A stretch of DNA of 64,000 nucleotides from Corynebacterium mustelae (GTDB lineage: Bacteria > Actinomycetota > Actinomycetes > Mycobacteriales > Mycobacteriaceae), in NCBI RefSeq assembly GCF_001020985.1, contig NZ_CP011542.1:3286001-3350000 (forward strand), given 5' to 3'. Within the stretch, counting starts at the first letter, position 1; the number at the start of each line of letters is the position of its first letter. The notes under the pieces are model-generated. The model made no database searches, had not been told where the DNA came from, and was given only the letters and a program-made list of their open reading frames with translations. Positions 19,093-27,206 of the stretch are shown here, piece by piece. The position numbers were made by a program, and so were the translations under genes.

Positions 19093-19897
19093 TTCGACGT
19101 TCTTCCTGCGCCCGTTGGAAGGTGATAGCTGCCTTTCCAGCTGCCTTGCAAGTTCGTCGTAAAGCTTGAACGTACATTTCTGGGTTGAAAGTAGCAGTTG
19201 GCCCGCTTACACTCATCGCCGCGATTGGCACGTTATTTCGACCGAAAATCGGCGCAGCAACGCAGGTTAACCCAGGCGTGATCTCCTCCCGATCGTAGGC
19301 AACCCCTTCTACCCGTACTCGCACCAATTCTTCACGCAATTTGTTTGGATCAACGATCGTGTTCTCGGTCCATGAGGTCAATCCTGCCTTAATTACAGAT
19401 TCTGTGCGCTCGTAGTCCCACGCTAGCATCGCTTTACCCACGCCAGTGCAATATGCGGGTGCGCTGCCGCCGATCCGTGACGGCGCTGGTATCCGTTTGA
19501 TCGAAAACAATTTATTAACGTATATCACTTGGGTACCTTGCAAAAAGGCCAAGTGAACAGTTTGCCTAGTCTGTTCAAAAAGCGCCGCTAGATAAGGTGT
19601 CAGCACCTCACCCACGACTTCTTTTTTCAACGAACCCGTCGTATGGGTTAGCTCGAAGCACAGGGGCCCAAGCCGATACACGTCACCGGCTCGCTCAATC
19701 GCCCCATTCGCAACCAAGGTGGCAAGGATACGATGACATGTCGTTTTCGACATCTGAGCCCGACGCGCCAGCTCGCTGACGCCAATCCCATTGGCGTCAT
19801 GATCGCTAAAACAACGCAACAGGCTAAAAGCTTTGTCTACAGCACCGCGATTGTCGATTGGTTTTTCTGCTGCTGGAACTTTTAGTTTGTCAGTCAT
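19079..19897 (-). CDS. IclR-family regulator of the mhp/hca genes
   Basis: 272 residues. N-terminal winged HTH (GVSELARRAQMSKTTCHRILATLVANGAIERAGDVYRLG, about residues 36-74), then the IclR effector domain with PAYCTGVGKAMLAW and GVAYDREEITPGLTCVAAPIFGRN. A frame continues upstream to 20005, but GGAGAGGAG lies 9 nt before ATG 19897 and this start gives the normal IclR length. It is divergent from the hca operon and convergent with the mhp operon, so it is the probable regulator of both. The effector is not visible, but an aromatic acid or pathway intermediate is expected. Confidence 0.9.
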   Translation of the reverse strand: MTDKLKVPAAEKPIDNRGAVDKAFSLLRCFSDHDANGIGVSELARRAQMSKTTCHRILATLVANGAIERAGDVYRLGPLCFELTHTTGSLKKEVVGEVLTPYLAALFEQTRQTVHLAFLQGTQVIYVNKLFSIKRIPAPSRIGGSAPAYCTGVGKAMLAWDYERTESVIKAGLTSWTENTIVDPNKLREELVRVRVEGVAYDREEITPGLTCVAAPIFGRNNVPIAAMSVSGPTATFNPEMYVQALRRTCKAAGKAAITFQRAQEERRKVGQ

Positions 19898-20008
19898 CGG
19901 TAGAAACTCCTCTCCTTCTGGTTGAAAATCCACTTTTAGCATTTTGATTAGTCCGCTGGTTGCGAAAAGAAAACATGCAGTGAAAATAGTTGAATCATCA
20001 ATCAAAAT

Positions 20009-20039
20009 GGTGAACCTGTATTACGCAATGAGGTTCACC
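20009..20039. promoter_or_regulatory. Inverted repeat upstream of the iclR gene
   Basis: GGTGAACCT (20009-20017) and AGGTTCACC (20031-20039) with a 13-nt spacer; flanking AATG/CATT extends the similarity. It lies in the shared region between the divergent regulator and hcaE and is a candidate site for autoregulation. Confidence 0.55.
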
Positions 20040-20136
20040 CATTGGTGATTTATGCGTGTTATGGGCTGAATATTACTTCGGTTTCGACCTGTTATCGCCC
20101 ACGATAACCGCATACCACCTTTGCTTTAATATTTTC

Positions 20137-20153
20137 GTTCCACTCTACGGAAC
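20137..20153. promoter_or_regulatory. Candidate operator of the hca operon
   Basis: GTTCC-N7-GGAAC with the left arm GTTCCACT identical to the core of the dyad before mhpC (14124-14140). It is 141 bp upstream of hcaE. Confidence 0.6.
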
Positions 20154-20293
20154 AATGATTAGAACCTTTTCAGGCGTGACGGCACAGTATAGAGAAACTA
20201 AATGTGAACCAGCCTACAAAAAGGGTTGTGCGTAACACCCAAACCGCAACCCCTAAGGCACCCTCGTCTTTATGTCAACTTTAGGAGAGTTCA

Positions 20294-21682
20294 GTGTCTA
20301 CCCCTGATAACCCAATGCCTCGTGGCGGCCTGACCCGACCACCGAATCTTGATGTCAATCTCGACGTCAGCGGTATGGTCGATCCAGATGGCGGACTCGT
20401 GGATCGCCGTATCTTCTCGGACACTCAGGTCTACCAACAAGAGATGCGCCGCATTTTCGCGCGTAGTTGGTTATTCATCGCCCACGAAGACCAATTTAAA
20501 AAGCCAGGCGACTTCTTCCAGACCTATATGGGCGAAGACCCGGTCATCGCAGTTTTAAACAAAAAGCGCGAAATCCGCGTCCTGCTCAATAACTGTCGCC
20601 ACCGCGGGGCGCGTGTATGCCGGGCAGACATGGGTTCAACCAAAAACTTCACCTGCACCTACCACGGCTGGTCATTTGACCTGGATGGCAATCTGGCAAA
20701 TGTTCCAGCCCAGGAAGCGTACGGTGAAAACTTCAACCCTGCCGATTGGGGCTTGGTTTCCGCTCCTCGTGTGGAAAGCTACAAAGGCTTGATCTTCGCC
20801 AATTGGGACGAAAACGCGGAACCATTGGAGGACACCCTCGGCGACATGCGCTGGTACATCGATGCCTTTATGGATCGCGATCCAGAGGGCACTTGTGTTG
20901 TTGGTGGTGTAACGAAGTGGGTTTTGGAAGGTAACTGGAAACTCGCGGCGGAACAGTTCGCCACGGACTGGTACCACGTGAATATGTCCCACGCCTCCGC
21001 GCTGATGGTGATGTCACCGACTGGTAAAGGCCCTAAGAAAGAAATTGCCATGCGTACCGGACGGCAATACTCCGACGAATACGGCAACGGTGCCGGATTC
21101 CCTGTTCATCCACGCAATAGGTTTGATGCCCAGCCAGTTCATGAGTACTACGACTATGACTTTCTTCGGCAGCGGTTATCCCCTGAACAAGTGATGGGCC
21201 CACTAACCAATGGGCATGCAACTGTCTTCCCCAATTTCTCCTACCTGCCGGTAAACGGCTCTATCCGAGTTTGGCATCCAAAGGGACCTAACAAAATGGA
21301 GGTATGGAGTTGGACGGTATTGGATAAATCAATGCCAGAGGATGTCCGCCACGCGCAGCGGCTCTATAATCTTCGGACTTTCGGCCCGTCTGGCATCTTT
21401 GAGCAGGATGACGGCGAAAACTGGTCTGAATGCCAGGCCAACGCTCATGCATTCATGGTTGGGAATACGGCGCTGAATTACCAAATGGGGCTTGGTGATC
21501 TACGCGAGGAACCTGGTTTCCCTGGCCAAACCTCAAGTCTGTATTCCGATGCCGCAGGCCGTGCCGTGTATCGCCGGTGGCGGAAGTTGATGGCCACCCC
21601 AGCCTGGCACGAGTTGCGCAACGCAGATGAAGACTCAAAAAATCCGAACTCTGACTGTAACGGAGGATGCACTCATGACTGA
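20294..21682 (+). CDS. hcaE: Rieske ring-hydroxylating dioxygenase, alpha subunit (HcaE-like)
   Basis: 462 residues. Catalytic subunit that adds O2 to an aromatic acid to form a cis-dihydrodiol; 3-phenylpropionate/cinnamate is inferred from the neighbouring mhp genes. The Rieske [2Fe-2S] centre is CRHRGARVC...CTYHGW (CxH-17-CxxH, residues about 97-119). The mononuclear iron site is the D-x2-H-x4-H in ATDWYHVNMSHAS near residue 225, with a further acidic ligand expected later. The C terminus ends in an unusual DCNGGCTHD tail. The next gene overlaps by 8 nt. Biphenyl- or cumate-type specificity cannot be excluded from sequence alone. Confidence 0.9.
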   Translation: MSTPDNPMPRGGLTRPPNLDVNLDVSGMVDPDGGLVDRRIFSDTQVYQQEMRRIFARSWLFIAHEDQFKKPGDFFQTYMGEDPVIAVLNKKREIRVLLNNCRHRGARVCRADMGSTKNFTCTYHGWSFDLDGNLANVPAQEAYGENFNPADWGLVSAPRVESYKGLIFANWDENAEPLEDTLGDMRWYIDAFMDRDPEGTCVVGGVTKWVLEGNWKLAAEQFATDWYHVNMSHASALMVMSPTGKGPKKEIAMRTGRQYSDEYGNGAGFPVHPRNRFDAQPVHEYYDYDFLRQRLSPEQVMGPLTNGHATVFPNFSYLPVNGSIRVWHPKGPNKMEVWSWTVLDKSMPEDVRHAQRLYNLRTFGPSGIFEQDDGENWSECQANAHAFMVGNTALNYQMGLGDLREEPGFPGQTSSLYSDAAGRAVYRRWRKLMATPAWHELRNADEDSKNPNSDCNGGCTHD

Positions 21683-22025
21683 CCCGGTAAAAGTTGCCCA
21701 TGTGGATGACATTGAGCAAGAAGAAGGCGCTGTCTTCGAATCAGATGTCACTGGATATGACGCACCGATCGCCGTGTTTCGAACTGAAGACGACGAATTT
21801 TTCGCTCTTGATGATGTCTGCACCCATGGTGATGCATCGCTCGCGGACGGCTGGGTTGAGGGCACGGAAGTTGAATGCCCTATGCATTCCGGAAAGTTCT
21901 GTCTGAAGTCCGGCAAGGTTTTGTGCATGCCGGCGGTTGACGATACCAACACCCATAAGGTTGAGGTTCGCGGCGATGAAATCTGGTTGTATCCGGGAAC
22001 CCCATCGGAGGCTGGCGATGATTAA
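21675..22025 (+). CDS. hcaC: Rieske-type ferredoxin of the dioxygenase (HcaC-like)
   Basis: 116 residues. Shuttles electrons from the reductase to the alpha subunit. Rieske ligands CTHGDASL (CTH) and CPMHSGKFC (CxxH) lie near residues 45-70, the ferredoxin-type pattern. ATG 21675 overlaps the hcaE stop by 8 nt and its own stop overlaps the reductase start by 8 nt, so the three proteins are translationally coupled. An upstream in-frame extension exists but lies inside hcaE. Confidence 0.92.
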   Translation: MTDPVKVAHVDDIEQEEGAVFESDVTGYDAPIAVFRTEDDEFFALDDVCTHGDASLADGWVEGTEVECPMHSGKFCLKSGKVLCMPAVDDTNTHKVEVRGDEIWLYPGTPSEAGDD

Positions 22026-23226
22026 CACTGTCATCATTGGTGGTGGAATTGGTGGGTTCACTCTGGCACGTGAACTACGTTCGCTGAACGAAGAGGTTTC
22101 CATCGCAATCATTGATCCCGAAGGATTGCCGTACGACCGACCACCGTTAAGTAAAGAAATTCTGAATGGAGCGAAAACCACCGAGCAAATTTTGCTCGCA
22201 CCAGCCGAATTTTACGAAGAAAAAGCCATTGAGATTATCACCGGCCATGCCGTCAGTGTTGACGCTGATGCCCGTGTGGTAACCCTTGAAGATGGCCGCA
22301 CCATCGAATATGAGAACCTTGTTCTAGCGACCGGTGGTTTAGCTCGTAGCCTGCCAACACCGGGGTTTGATGATCCAGATGTGCGAGTTCTGCGTACCGC
22401 TGCCAACGCCCTTGATCTTAAAGCGGCCCTTGTTCCTGGCAGCCGACTTGCTATCATTGGCGCTGGATTAATTGGAGCTGAAGTCGCGTCTTCTGCCCAC
22501 GAACTCGGTGCTGAGGTAACGCTGATTGACCCACAACCAGTGGCATTAATCCCAGCGGTTGGTGATGAGATTGCTCAGCGCCTGCATTCCTTGCATGCGG
22601 CAAACGGTGTTGAATTTGTCAACGGTGTTGTTACCCGCATCGACCGGGATGGCGCTGATTTTATCTTGCATGTCGACGATCACGCCGAGATTACGGCGGA
22701 TCACGTCTTGATCGCGGTTGGCATTGTTCCAGAAGAAAAACTCGCCCGCAGTGCCAGGCTAGATTGCGACAATGGGGTTTTGGTTGATGCTTCCCAACAA
22801 ACCTCACACCCGCATATCTGGGCAATTGGTGACTGCGCCCGGCACCGCAATCCTGATGGATCTTTAGAACGCCGCCATGAGCACTGGGAATCTGCTGTTT
22901 GCGATGCACAAATTGCCGCAGCGGCTATTAATCACTCGGAGCTTCCTACCCGAAATTCGTCGTGGTTTTGGACTGATCGTTACAACGTCCATGTTGAAGG
23001 TGTGGGTTCCATGTCTGTTAAAGGCACCACCATCATTCGCCCCGATGCCACGGGTCAACCACAGGTTGCATTTCGCATGAACGAGGACGGCACGATGGCG
23101 GGTTGCGCGGCGATAGATGCCGGAATGGCCGTCCGCGCAGCTCGCCGAATCATCGACCAGAAAATTGTGGTCGACCAGGAGAAACTGGCAGATCCAACCG
23201 TCAATCTAAAGAAGCTAGCCCGTTAG
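22018..23226 (+). CDS. hcaD: Ferredoxin-NAD(+) reductase of the dioxygenase (HcaD-like)
   Basis: 402 residues (E. coli HcaD 400). FAD-binding GGGIGGFTLARELR at the N terminus, PYDRPPLSKEIL typical of this reductase class, an NADH-binding Rossmann motif IIGAGLIGAEVASSAHELGAEVTLID (about residues 146-171), and the second FAD contact VLVDASQQTSHPHIWAIGDCAR. Passes electrons from NADH to the Rieske ferredoxin. ATG 22018 is the start because the longer frame lies inside the ferredoxin gene. Confidence 0.93.
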   Translation: MINTVIIGGGIGGFTLARELRSLNEEVSIAIIDPEGLPYDRPPLSKEILNGAKTTEQILLAPAEFYEEKAIEIITGHAVSVDADARVVTLEDGRTIEYENLVLATGGLARSLPTPGFDDPDVRVLRTAANALDLKAALVPGSRLAIIGAGLIGAEVASSAHELGAEVTLIDPQPVALIPAVGDEIAQRLHSLHAANGVEFVNGVVTRIDRDGADFILHVDDHAEITADHVLIAVGIVPEEKLARSARLDCDNGVLVDASQQTSHPHIWAIGDCARHRNPDGSLERRHEHWESAVCDAQIAAAAINHSELPTRNSSWFWTDRYNVHVEGVGSMSVKGTTIIRPDATGQPQVAFRMNEDGTMAGCAAIDAGMAVRAARRIIDQKIVVDQEKLADPTVNLKKLAR

Positions 23227-23244
23227 ATAAGGGGTGAGAGAAAA

Positions 23245-23805
23245 ATGACCGACTACTTACGACGTGAAGACATCACGGTTGGCGATCGTGTCAACAGTGA
23301 AATCTACTATGAGATTCAAAACCTCTATTACGACGAGGCGGATCTTTTAGACGAAGGCCGCTACGTCGACTGGCTCGAACGTTTCGACGATGACCTATAT
23401 TACTGGTCCCCTACTCGAACCAATCGGTTGCGCAGGCAGCAAGCGCTTGCCATCGCAGCCCCAGACGAAGCCGCATTTTACGACGAGACAAAGGACTCGT
23501 TGGCGTGGCGAATCCGCCGGTTTGATTCTGGAATGGCCTGGGCTGAAGATCCCCCATCACGAACCCGCCATCTCATTACTAATCTTTCCGTGCGTCATGC
23601 CGAAGACCCAAACGGAAACCAACTTCTTGAGGTGCGCTCGAACTTTCTAGTGTGGCGCACCCGGCTGGAAAACGAACGCGATATTTTTGCTGGCACCCGC
23701 ACCGATCTTCTGCGGAAAACAGACGCTGGATACAAGATTTTCGATCGGCGCATCCTTCTGGATATCAACGTCCTGCCCTCCAAAAACATCTCGACTTTCT
23801 TTTAG
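23245..23805 (+). CDS. hcaF: Ring-hydroxylating dioxygenase, beta subunit (HcaF-like)
   Basis: 186 residues, SnoaL/NTF2-like fold that builds the alpha3-beta3 hexamer. Family features: EIQNLYYDEADLLDEGRYVDWLERFDDDLYYWSPTRTNR near the N terminus, RHLITNLSVRHAEDPNGNQLLEVRSNFLVWRTRLE in the middle, and the C terminus RRILLDINVLPSKNISTFF. It has no catalytic residues of its own. The AGGAGG ribosome site of the next gene overlaps its stop codon. Confidence 0.92.
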   Translation: MTDYLRREDITVGDRVNSEIYYEIQNLYYDEADLLDEGRYVDWLERFDDDLYYWSPTRTNRLRRQQALAIAAPDEAAFYDETKDSLAWRIRRFDSGMAWAEDPPSRTRHLITNLSVRHAEDPNGNQLLEVRSNFLVWRTRLENERDIFAGTRTDLLRKTDAGYKIFDRRILLDINVLPSKNISTFF

Positions 23806-23817
23806 GAGGTGCCCGAC

Positions 23818-24633
23818 ATGATTGCAGGCCAAACTGTCTTCATCACGGGAGCTGGATCTGGTCTCGGCGCTGCGCTGAGTCGTCGGTTCGTTAAGGAGGG
23901 AGCCAACGTTGCCTTGGTCGACGTCGACCAGGAACGCGCCCGCACTATTGCCCAAGAACTCGACCCGGACAAAGTCCTTGCACTCGGCGCAGACGTTCGG
24001 GATCCCGCCGCCTTACATGCTGCTGTCAGCGCAACACTAGAAAAATTCAATCAACTAGATACTGTCATTCCCAATGCCGGAATCTGGGATTATAACCGCT
24101 CAGTTACTCGCCACAACGGCAATGAGTTGTCGCAAATCTTTGACGAAATTTTCTCAATAAACGTCAAAGGTTACCTTCTTACTGTTGAAGCAACGTGGCG
24201 GGAATTGGTAAAAACCCGAGGTTCTATCATCATGACATTGTCTAATGCCGCGTTCTACGCCGCTGGTGGCGGACCAATTTACACCGCCAGCAAATTCGCG
24301 GACCGTGGACTGATGCTGGAGTTTGCCTACGAACTAGCACCCAAAGTTCGAGTCAACGGAGTTGCGGTTGGCGGGATGCGCACAGATTTACGGGGCCCGG
24401 CCTCCATCGGGTTGGAAACTCGTAGTTTTTCCGATTCGCTTGATCGGTGGCAGGGATCCAACCCATATATTCCGCTTCACGATATTTCAACAGACCCTGC
24501 TGCTTTTACTGGCCCATTCGTGATGCTTGCTAGCCCTACCAATGCCGGAAATATTACCGGCGCCATTATTAACGCAGATGGCGGAATTGCCGCTCGTGGA
24601 TTCCGAACTGCCGCTGGAGGTGATGAATTGTGA
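23818..24633 (+). CDS. hcaB: cis-Dihydrodiol dehydrogenase (HcaB-like SDR)
   Basis: 271 residues (HcaB 270). Rearomatises the cis-dihydrodiol to the catechol (2,3-dihydroxyphenylpropionate) with reduction of NAD+. Motifs: TGAGSGLGAALSRRF, the NAD-selecting Asp in VALVDVDQER, NAGIWDYN, Ser in TLSNAAFYAAGG and YTASKFA. ATG 23818 is chosen because AGGAGG (23804-23809) is correctly spaced for it; GTG 23809 lies on the ribosome site. Its stop overlaps the ligase start (GTGA). Confidence 0.92.
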   Translation: MIAGQTVFITGAGSGLGAALSRRFVKEGANVALVDVDQERARTIAQELDPDKVLALGADVRDPAALHAAVSATLEKFNQLDTVIPNAGIWDYNRSVTRHNGNELSQIFDEIFSINVKGYLLTVEATWRELVKTRGSIIMTLSNAAFYAAGGGPIYTASKFADRGLMLEFAYELAPKVRVNGVAVGGMRTDLRGPASIGLETRSFSDSLDRWQGSNPYIPLHDISTDPAAFTGPFVMLASPTNAGNITGAIINADGGIAARGFRTAAGGDEL

Positions 24634-26231
24634 TTGTTCAAGGTGTTTCACACACTGCCGATAAAGTCGACATTAATCCGTGCTCGCAAATTACGCGGCA
24701 TGCTAAATATCAACCTAATCTCGTCGCGCTGAATTACGAAGGCGACGAAATTACCTATGCTGAACTCAAAGACACCATCATGCGGTGGGCGCAGCACCTC
24801 GACGAAGCTGGCGTCCGCCAAGGTGATCGTGTTGCTTATTTGGGAATGAATTCGCAGTCCTTCGTGTTCACCATGCTGGCCGCATGGTGGCTAGGAGCAA
24901 CCTTCATGCCGTTTAATTTCCGGTTATCCGCCCCGGAAATTTCGCAATTACTTATGCAAGGCACCCCGCACACCATCGTTGTCGAAGGCCCCTACCTGCC
25001 CCAAGCCAAACATATTTATGGAATCGAACGGCACCATGTTGTCGTGGTCGATGACGACACCCACGCTCCTGTCGACGGTCGAGTTCCTCTCTATTGGCAA
25101 GCTACATCCACTATGGCACCGGCTGGTGATACCCAGTTAAAACCGCGCCCCATGTCCATGACGGATCTTGCGCTTTTGCTATTCACATCGGGTACAACCG
25201 GGCTACCCAAGGGCGTGCAACTAACCTTCGGTAATCTGTGGTGGAATTCCATCAATGTGGACACGATGGTCGACAGCCGACCAGGCGATGTAACCCTAGC
25301 TACCGCACCTTTGTTCCACGTCGGTGCACTTAATTCCTTCGCCATCCGTGCACTGGTTCGCGCCAACACACTGTTGATCCATCGCCACTTTGAGCCGGAA
25401 CGAGTATTGGCTGACATCGAGCAGCATCAAATTGGATCTACATTCATGGTTCCGGCCCAATTAGAAGCGCTGTATAACCATCCACACTTTGCAACTGCGA
25501 AACTCGATTCCATGCGCGCCACCATTTGTGCAGGTGCCCCAGTTCCGCCTGTGCTGATTAGGCGATACATGGAGAAGGGGATCAATGTGCAACAAGCGTG
25601 GGGCCTTACTGAAACCGCCCCGTTTGCAACCTACCTCCCGCCTCATATGACGGATCAAAAAGCGGGATCCTGCGGTATCCCCATGCCTTACACTGAGGTT
25701 CGACTCATCGACCCGGATTCGGGCGAAGAAGTCAAAGAACCCGGTGTCACCGGCGAACTGTGGGTGCGAGGCCCAAATGTTGCCACAGGTTATTGGAATA
25801 ATCCTGAGGTAACACAAAAGTCCTACACCGCAGGGTGGTTCCATTCCGGTGATTTAGGGCACCGAGACGACGACGGCTACTACTATATTGTGGATCGCCT
25901 GAAAGACATGATTATCACCGGTGGTGAAAACGTATACCCTGCTGAGGTTGAACGAGTCATCGCTGAATTCGATGGTGTACGTGGAAACGCAGTTATCGGT
26001 CTGCCGGATGAGAAGTGGGGTGAAATCGTCATCTCGGTGATTCAGCCCGATCCAGGAGCTGAAATCACCATTGATCTGCTTCGAGAACACTGCGAACGTC
26101 ATCTTGCACGCTATAAACTCCCGAAGAAACTGATTCTTGTTGAAGAAATCATCCGAAATTCGGCCGGAAAGATCGACAAGCTAGCCATCAAACAGATGGT
26201 GCGCGAGATGTTGGACGAGGAGGCATCATAA
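24630..26231 (+). CDS. Acyl-CoA synthetase of the aromatic-acid cluster
   Basis: 533 residues, class I adenylate-forming enzyme. AMP-binding P-loop LLFTSGTTGLPKGVQLTFGN (about residues 184-203), GLTETAPFATY, the adenosine-binding YYIVDRLKDMIITGGENVYPAEVE, and the catalytic Lys in NSAGKIDK near the C terminus. The likely substrate is a phenylpropenoid/phenylpropionate or another acid of the pathway; this is inferred from the operon. Its presence is odd because the HcaE-MhpE route acts on free acids. It may start a parallel side-chain beta-oxidation or prepare other substrates. It overlaps hcaB by 4 nt and the next gene by 1 nt. Confidence 0.88.
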   Translation: MIVQGVSHTADKVDINPCSQITRHAKYQPNLVALNYEGDEITYAELKDTIMRWAQHLDEAGVRQGDRVAYLGMNSQSFVFTMLAAWWLGATFMPFNFRLSAPEISQLLMQGTPHTIVVEGPYLPQAKHIYGIERHHVVVVDDDTHAPVDGRVPLYWQATSTMAPAGDTQLKPRPMSMTDLALLLFTSGTTGLPKGVQLTFGNLWWNSINVDTMVDSRPGDVTLATAPLFHVGALNSFAIRALVRANTLLIHRHFEPERVLADIEQHQIGSTFMVPAQLEALYNHPHFATAKLDSMRATICAGAPVPPVLIRRYMEKGINVQQAWGLTETAPFATYLPPHMTDQKAGSCGIPMPYTEVRLIDPDSGEEVKEPGVTGELWVRGPNVATGYWNNPEVTQKSYTAGWFHSGDLGHRDDDGYYYIVDRLKDMIITGGENVYPAEVERVIAEFDGVRGNAVIGLPDEKWGEIVISVIQPDPGAEITIDLLREHCERHLARYKLPKKLILVEEIIRNSAGKIDKLAIKQMVREMLDEEAS

Positions 26232-26551
26232 TGCACGCCATCCCGATCGAGTCCTCTCCCCTACGTCATACCTATCCTTATGGGAAAAACGACCTAGAAC
26301 TGCCGTTTGGCACTGCGAAAGAAATGCAGCTGGAGGTCGCGGAGATTTTCGCCAACCACCCGGACTGCCGTCGGATCGTGGTAGCCGTTGAGGAGGGCGA
26401 TGTAGACGCAATCAGTGAATGCGAACAAGCTGGACTGCGTTATGTCCTAGATGTCCAGCTACGCGACGGTAAAGACCTATCACTTATGGTCGCTGAACCT
26501 GATTGGGTAACCGAAATGAGCGAAGAAATTGAAGGGCTGAAACTGACATGA
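26231..26551 (+). CDS. Small GNAT-like protein of the hca operon, unknown
   Basis: 106 residues, coupled to the ligase (TAATG) and to the thioesterase (ATGA). The part from CRRIVVAVEEGDVDAISECEQAGLRYVLDVQL to DLSLMVAEPDW resembles the end of an acetyltransferase (GNAT) fold, but the protein is too short for a full domain and no acetyl-CoA loop is visible. Its fixed place between a CoA ligase and a thioesterase suggests a CoA-ester-related or regulatory role, for example control of the ligase. The function is unassigned. Confidence 0.75.
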   Translation: MHAIPIESSPLRHTYPYGKNDLELPFGTAKEMQLEVAEIFANHPDCRRIVVAVEEGDVDAISECEQAGLRYVLDVQLRDGKDLSLMVAEPDWVTEMSEEIEGLKLT

Positions 26552-26964
26552 ATTTTAAGGAACAATGGGAGAATTTTTATTCCCGAGTCGATGATGTCGC
26601 CATCACGTTAAAGCTATACCCAATCTCAGGTGACAAAGAACACGTCAAGGTAGGCATGCCATTGCATAAGGCAATCACTCAACCTGCTGGGATGTTCTCA
26701 GCCCCATCCCTTTTCGGCCTTGCCGACATCACCGGCACATGGCTGGCAATGCAACAAGTAGAACCTGGTACTTTCCCCTTGGCGGTAAGTTCCTCGGTTA
26801 ACGTTGTTTCCAATAAGAAATCTGGCGACGCAGTTGCCACCGCGCATATCGTTCGCGCCGGAAGAACAATCATTGTTACTGATACGACCGTTGTATCCTC
26901 AGAAGATGATTCGGTTCTAGCAAAAGTGGTAACTACTTACACCGTCCCGCCTCGCAAGAACTAG
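26548..26964 (+). CDS. Hotdog-fold thioesterase (PaaI-like)
   Basis: 138 residues of the PaaI/acyl-CoA thioesterase family: PAGMFSAPSLFGLADITGTWLAMQQV (about residues 48-73) contains the hotdog helix, then SSVNVVSNKKSGDAVATAHIVRAGRTIIVTDTTV. It may hydrolyse dead-end aromatic or acyl-CoA esters made by the upstream ligase; this is inferred. Last gene of the hca operon, overlapping the GNAT-like gene by 4 nt and followed by a strong terminator. Confidence 0.85.
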   Translation: MNFKEQWENFYSRVDDVAITLKLYPISGDKEHVKVGMPLHKAITQPAGMFSAPSLFGLADITGTWLAMQQVEPGTFPLAVSSSVNVVSNKKSGDAVATAHIVRAGRTIIVTDTTVVSSEDDSVLAKVVTTYTVPPRKN

Positions 26965-26978
26965 GTTTTAGCCTATTC

Positions 26979-27020
26979 AATATCCGTCCCATAAAGCTGC
27001 TTTCAGCTGGGACGGATATT
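26979..27020 (+). terminator. Terminator of the hca operon
   Basis: A 13-bp perfect stem AATATCCGTCCCA (26979-26991) pairs with TGGGACGGATATT (27008-27020). An inner AGCTG/CAGCT stem lies within it, and TGTGTTTTCT follows. Confidence 0.88.
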
Positions 27021-27206
27021 TGTGTTTTCTACAAAAATTTTTCTCACATCTCACTGCATTTACCTTATCCACCATGCAATAAAGCTGCATTTCACATGCC
27101 TTTTTATTCTCGTGCCATTGGGTGGAACGACTTTCCTGTTCGGGCGGGCATAGGCATTACCCTCTCATTAACCATGTCGCCTAGATCACACTTTTAAGGA
27201 TGTGTC

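Noticed and set aside
21937-22017. N-terminal extension of the ferredoxin reductase
   Set aside because: It lies within the ferredoxin gene in another frame; ATG 22018 gives the expected FAD-motif start.
27121-27150. Third GTTCC/GGAAC operator before the MHS transporter gene
   Set aside because: Only GGAA-N5-TTCC in the opposite arrangement is present, not the GTTCC-N7-GGAAC dyad of the two operons.
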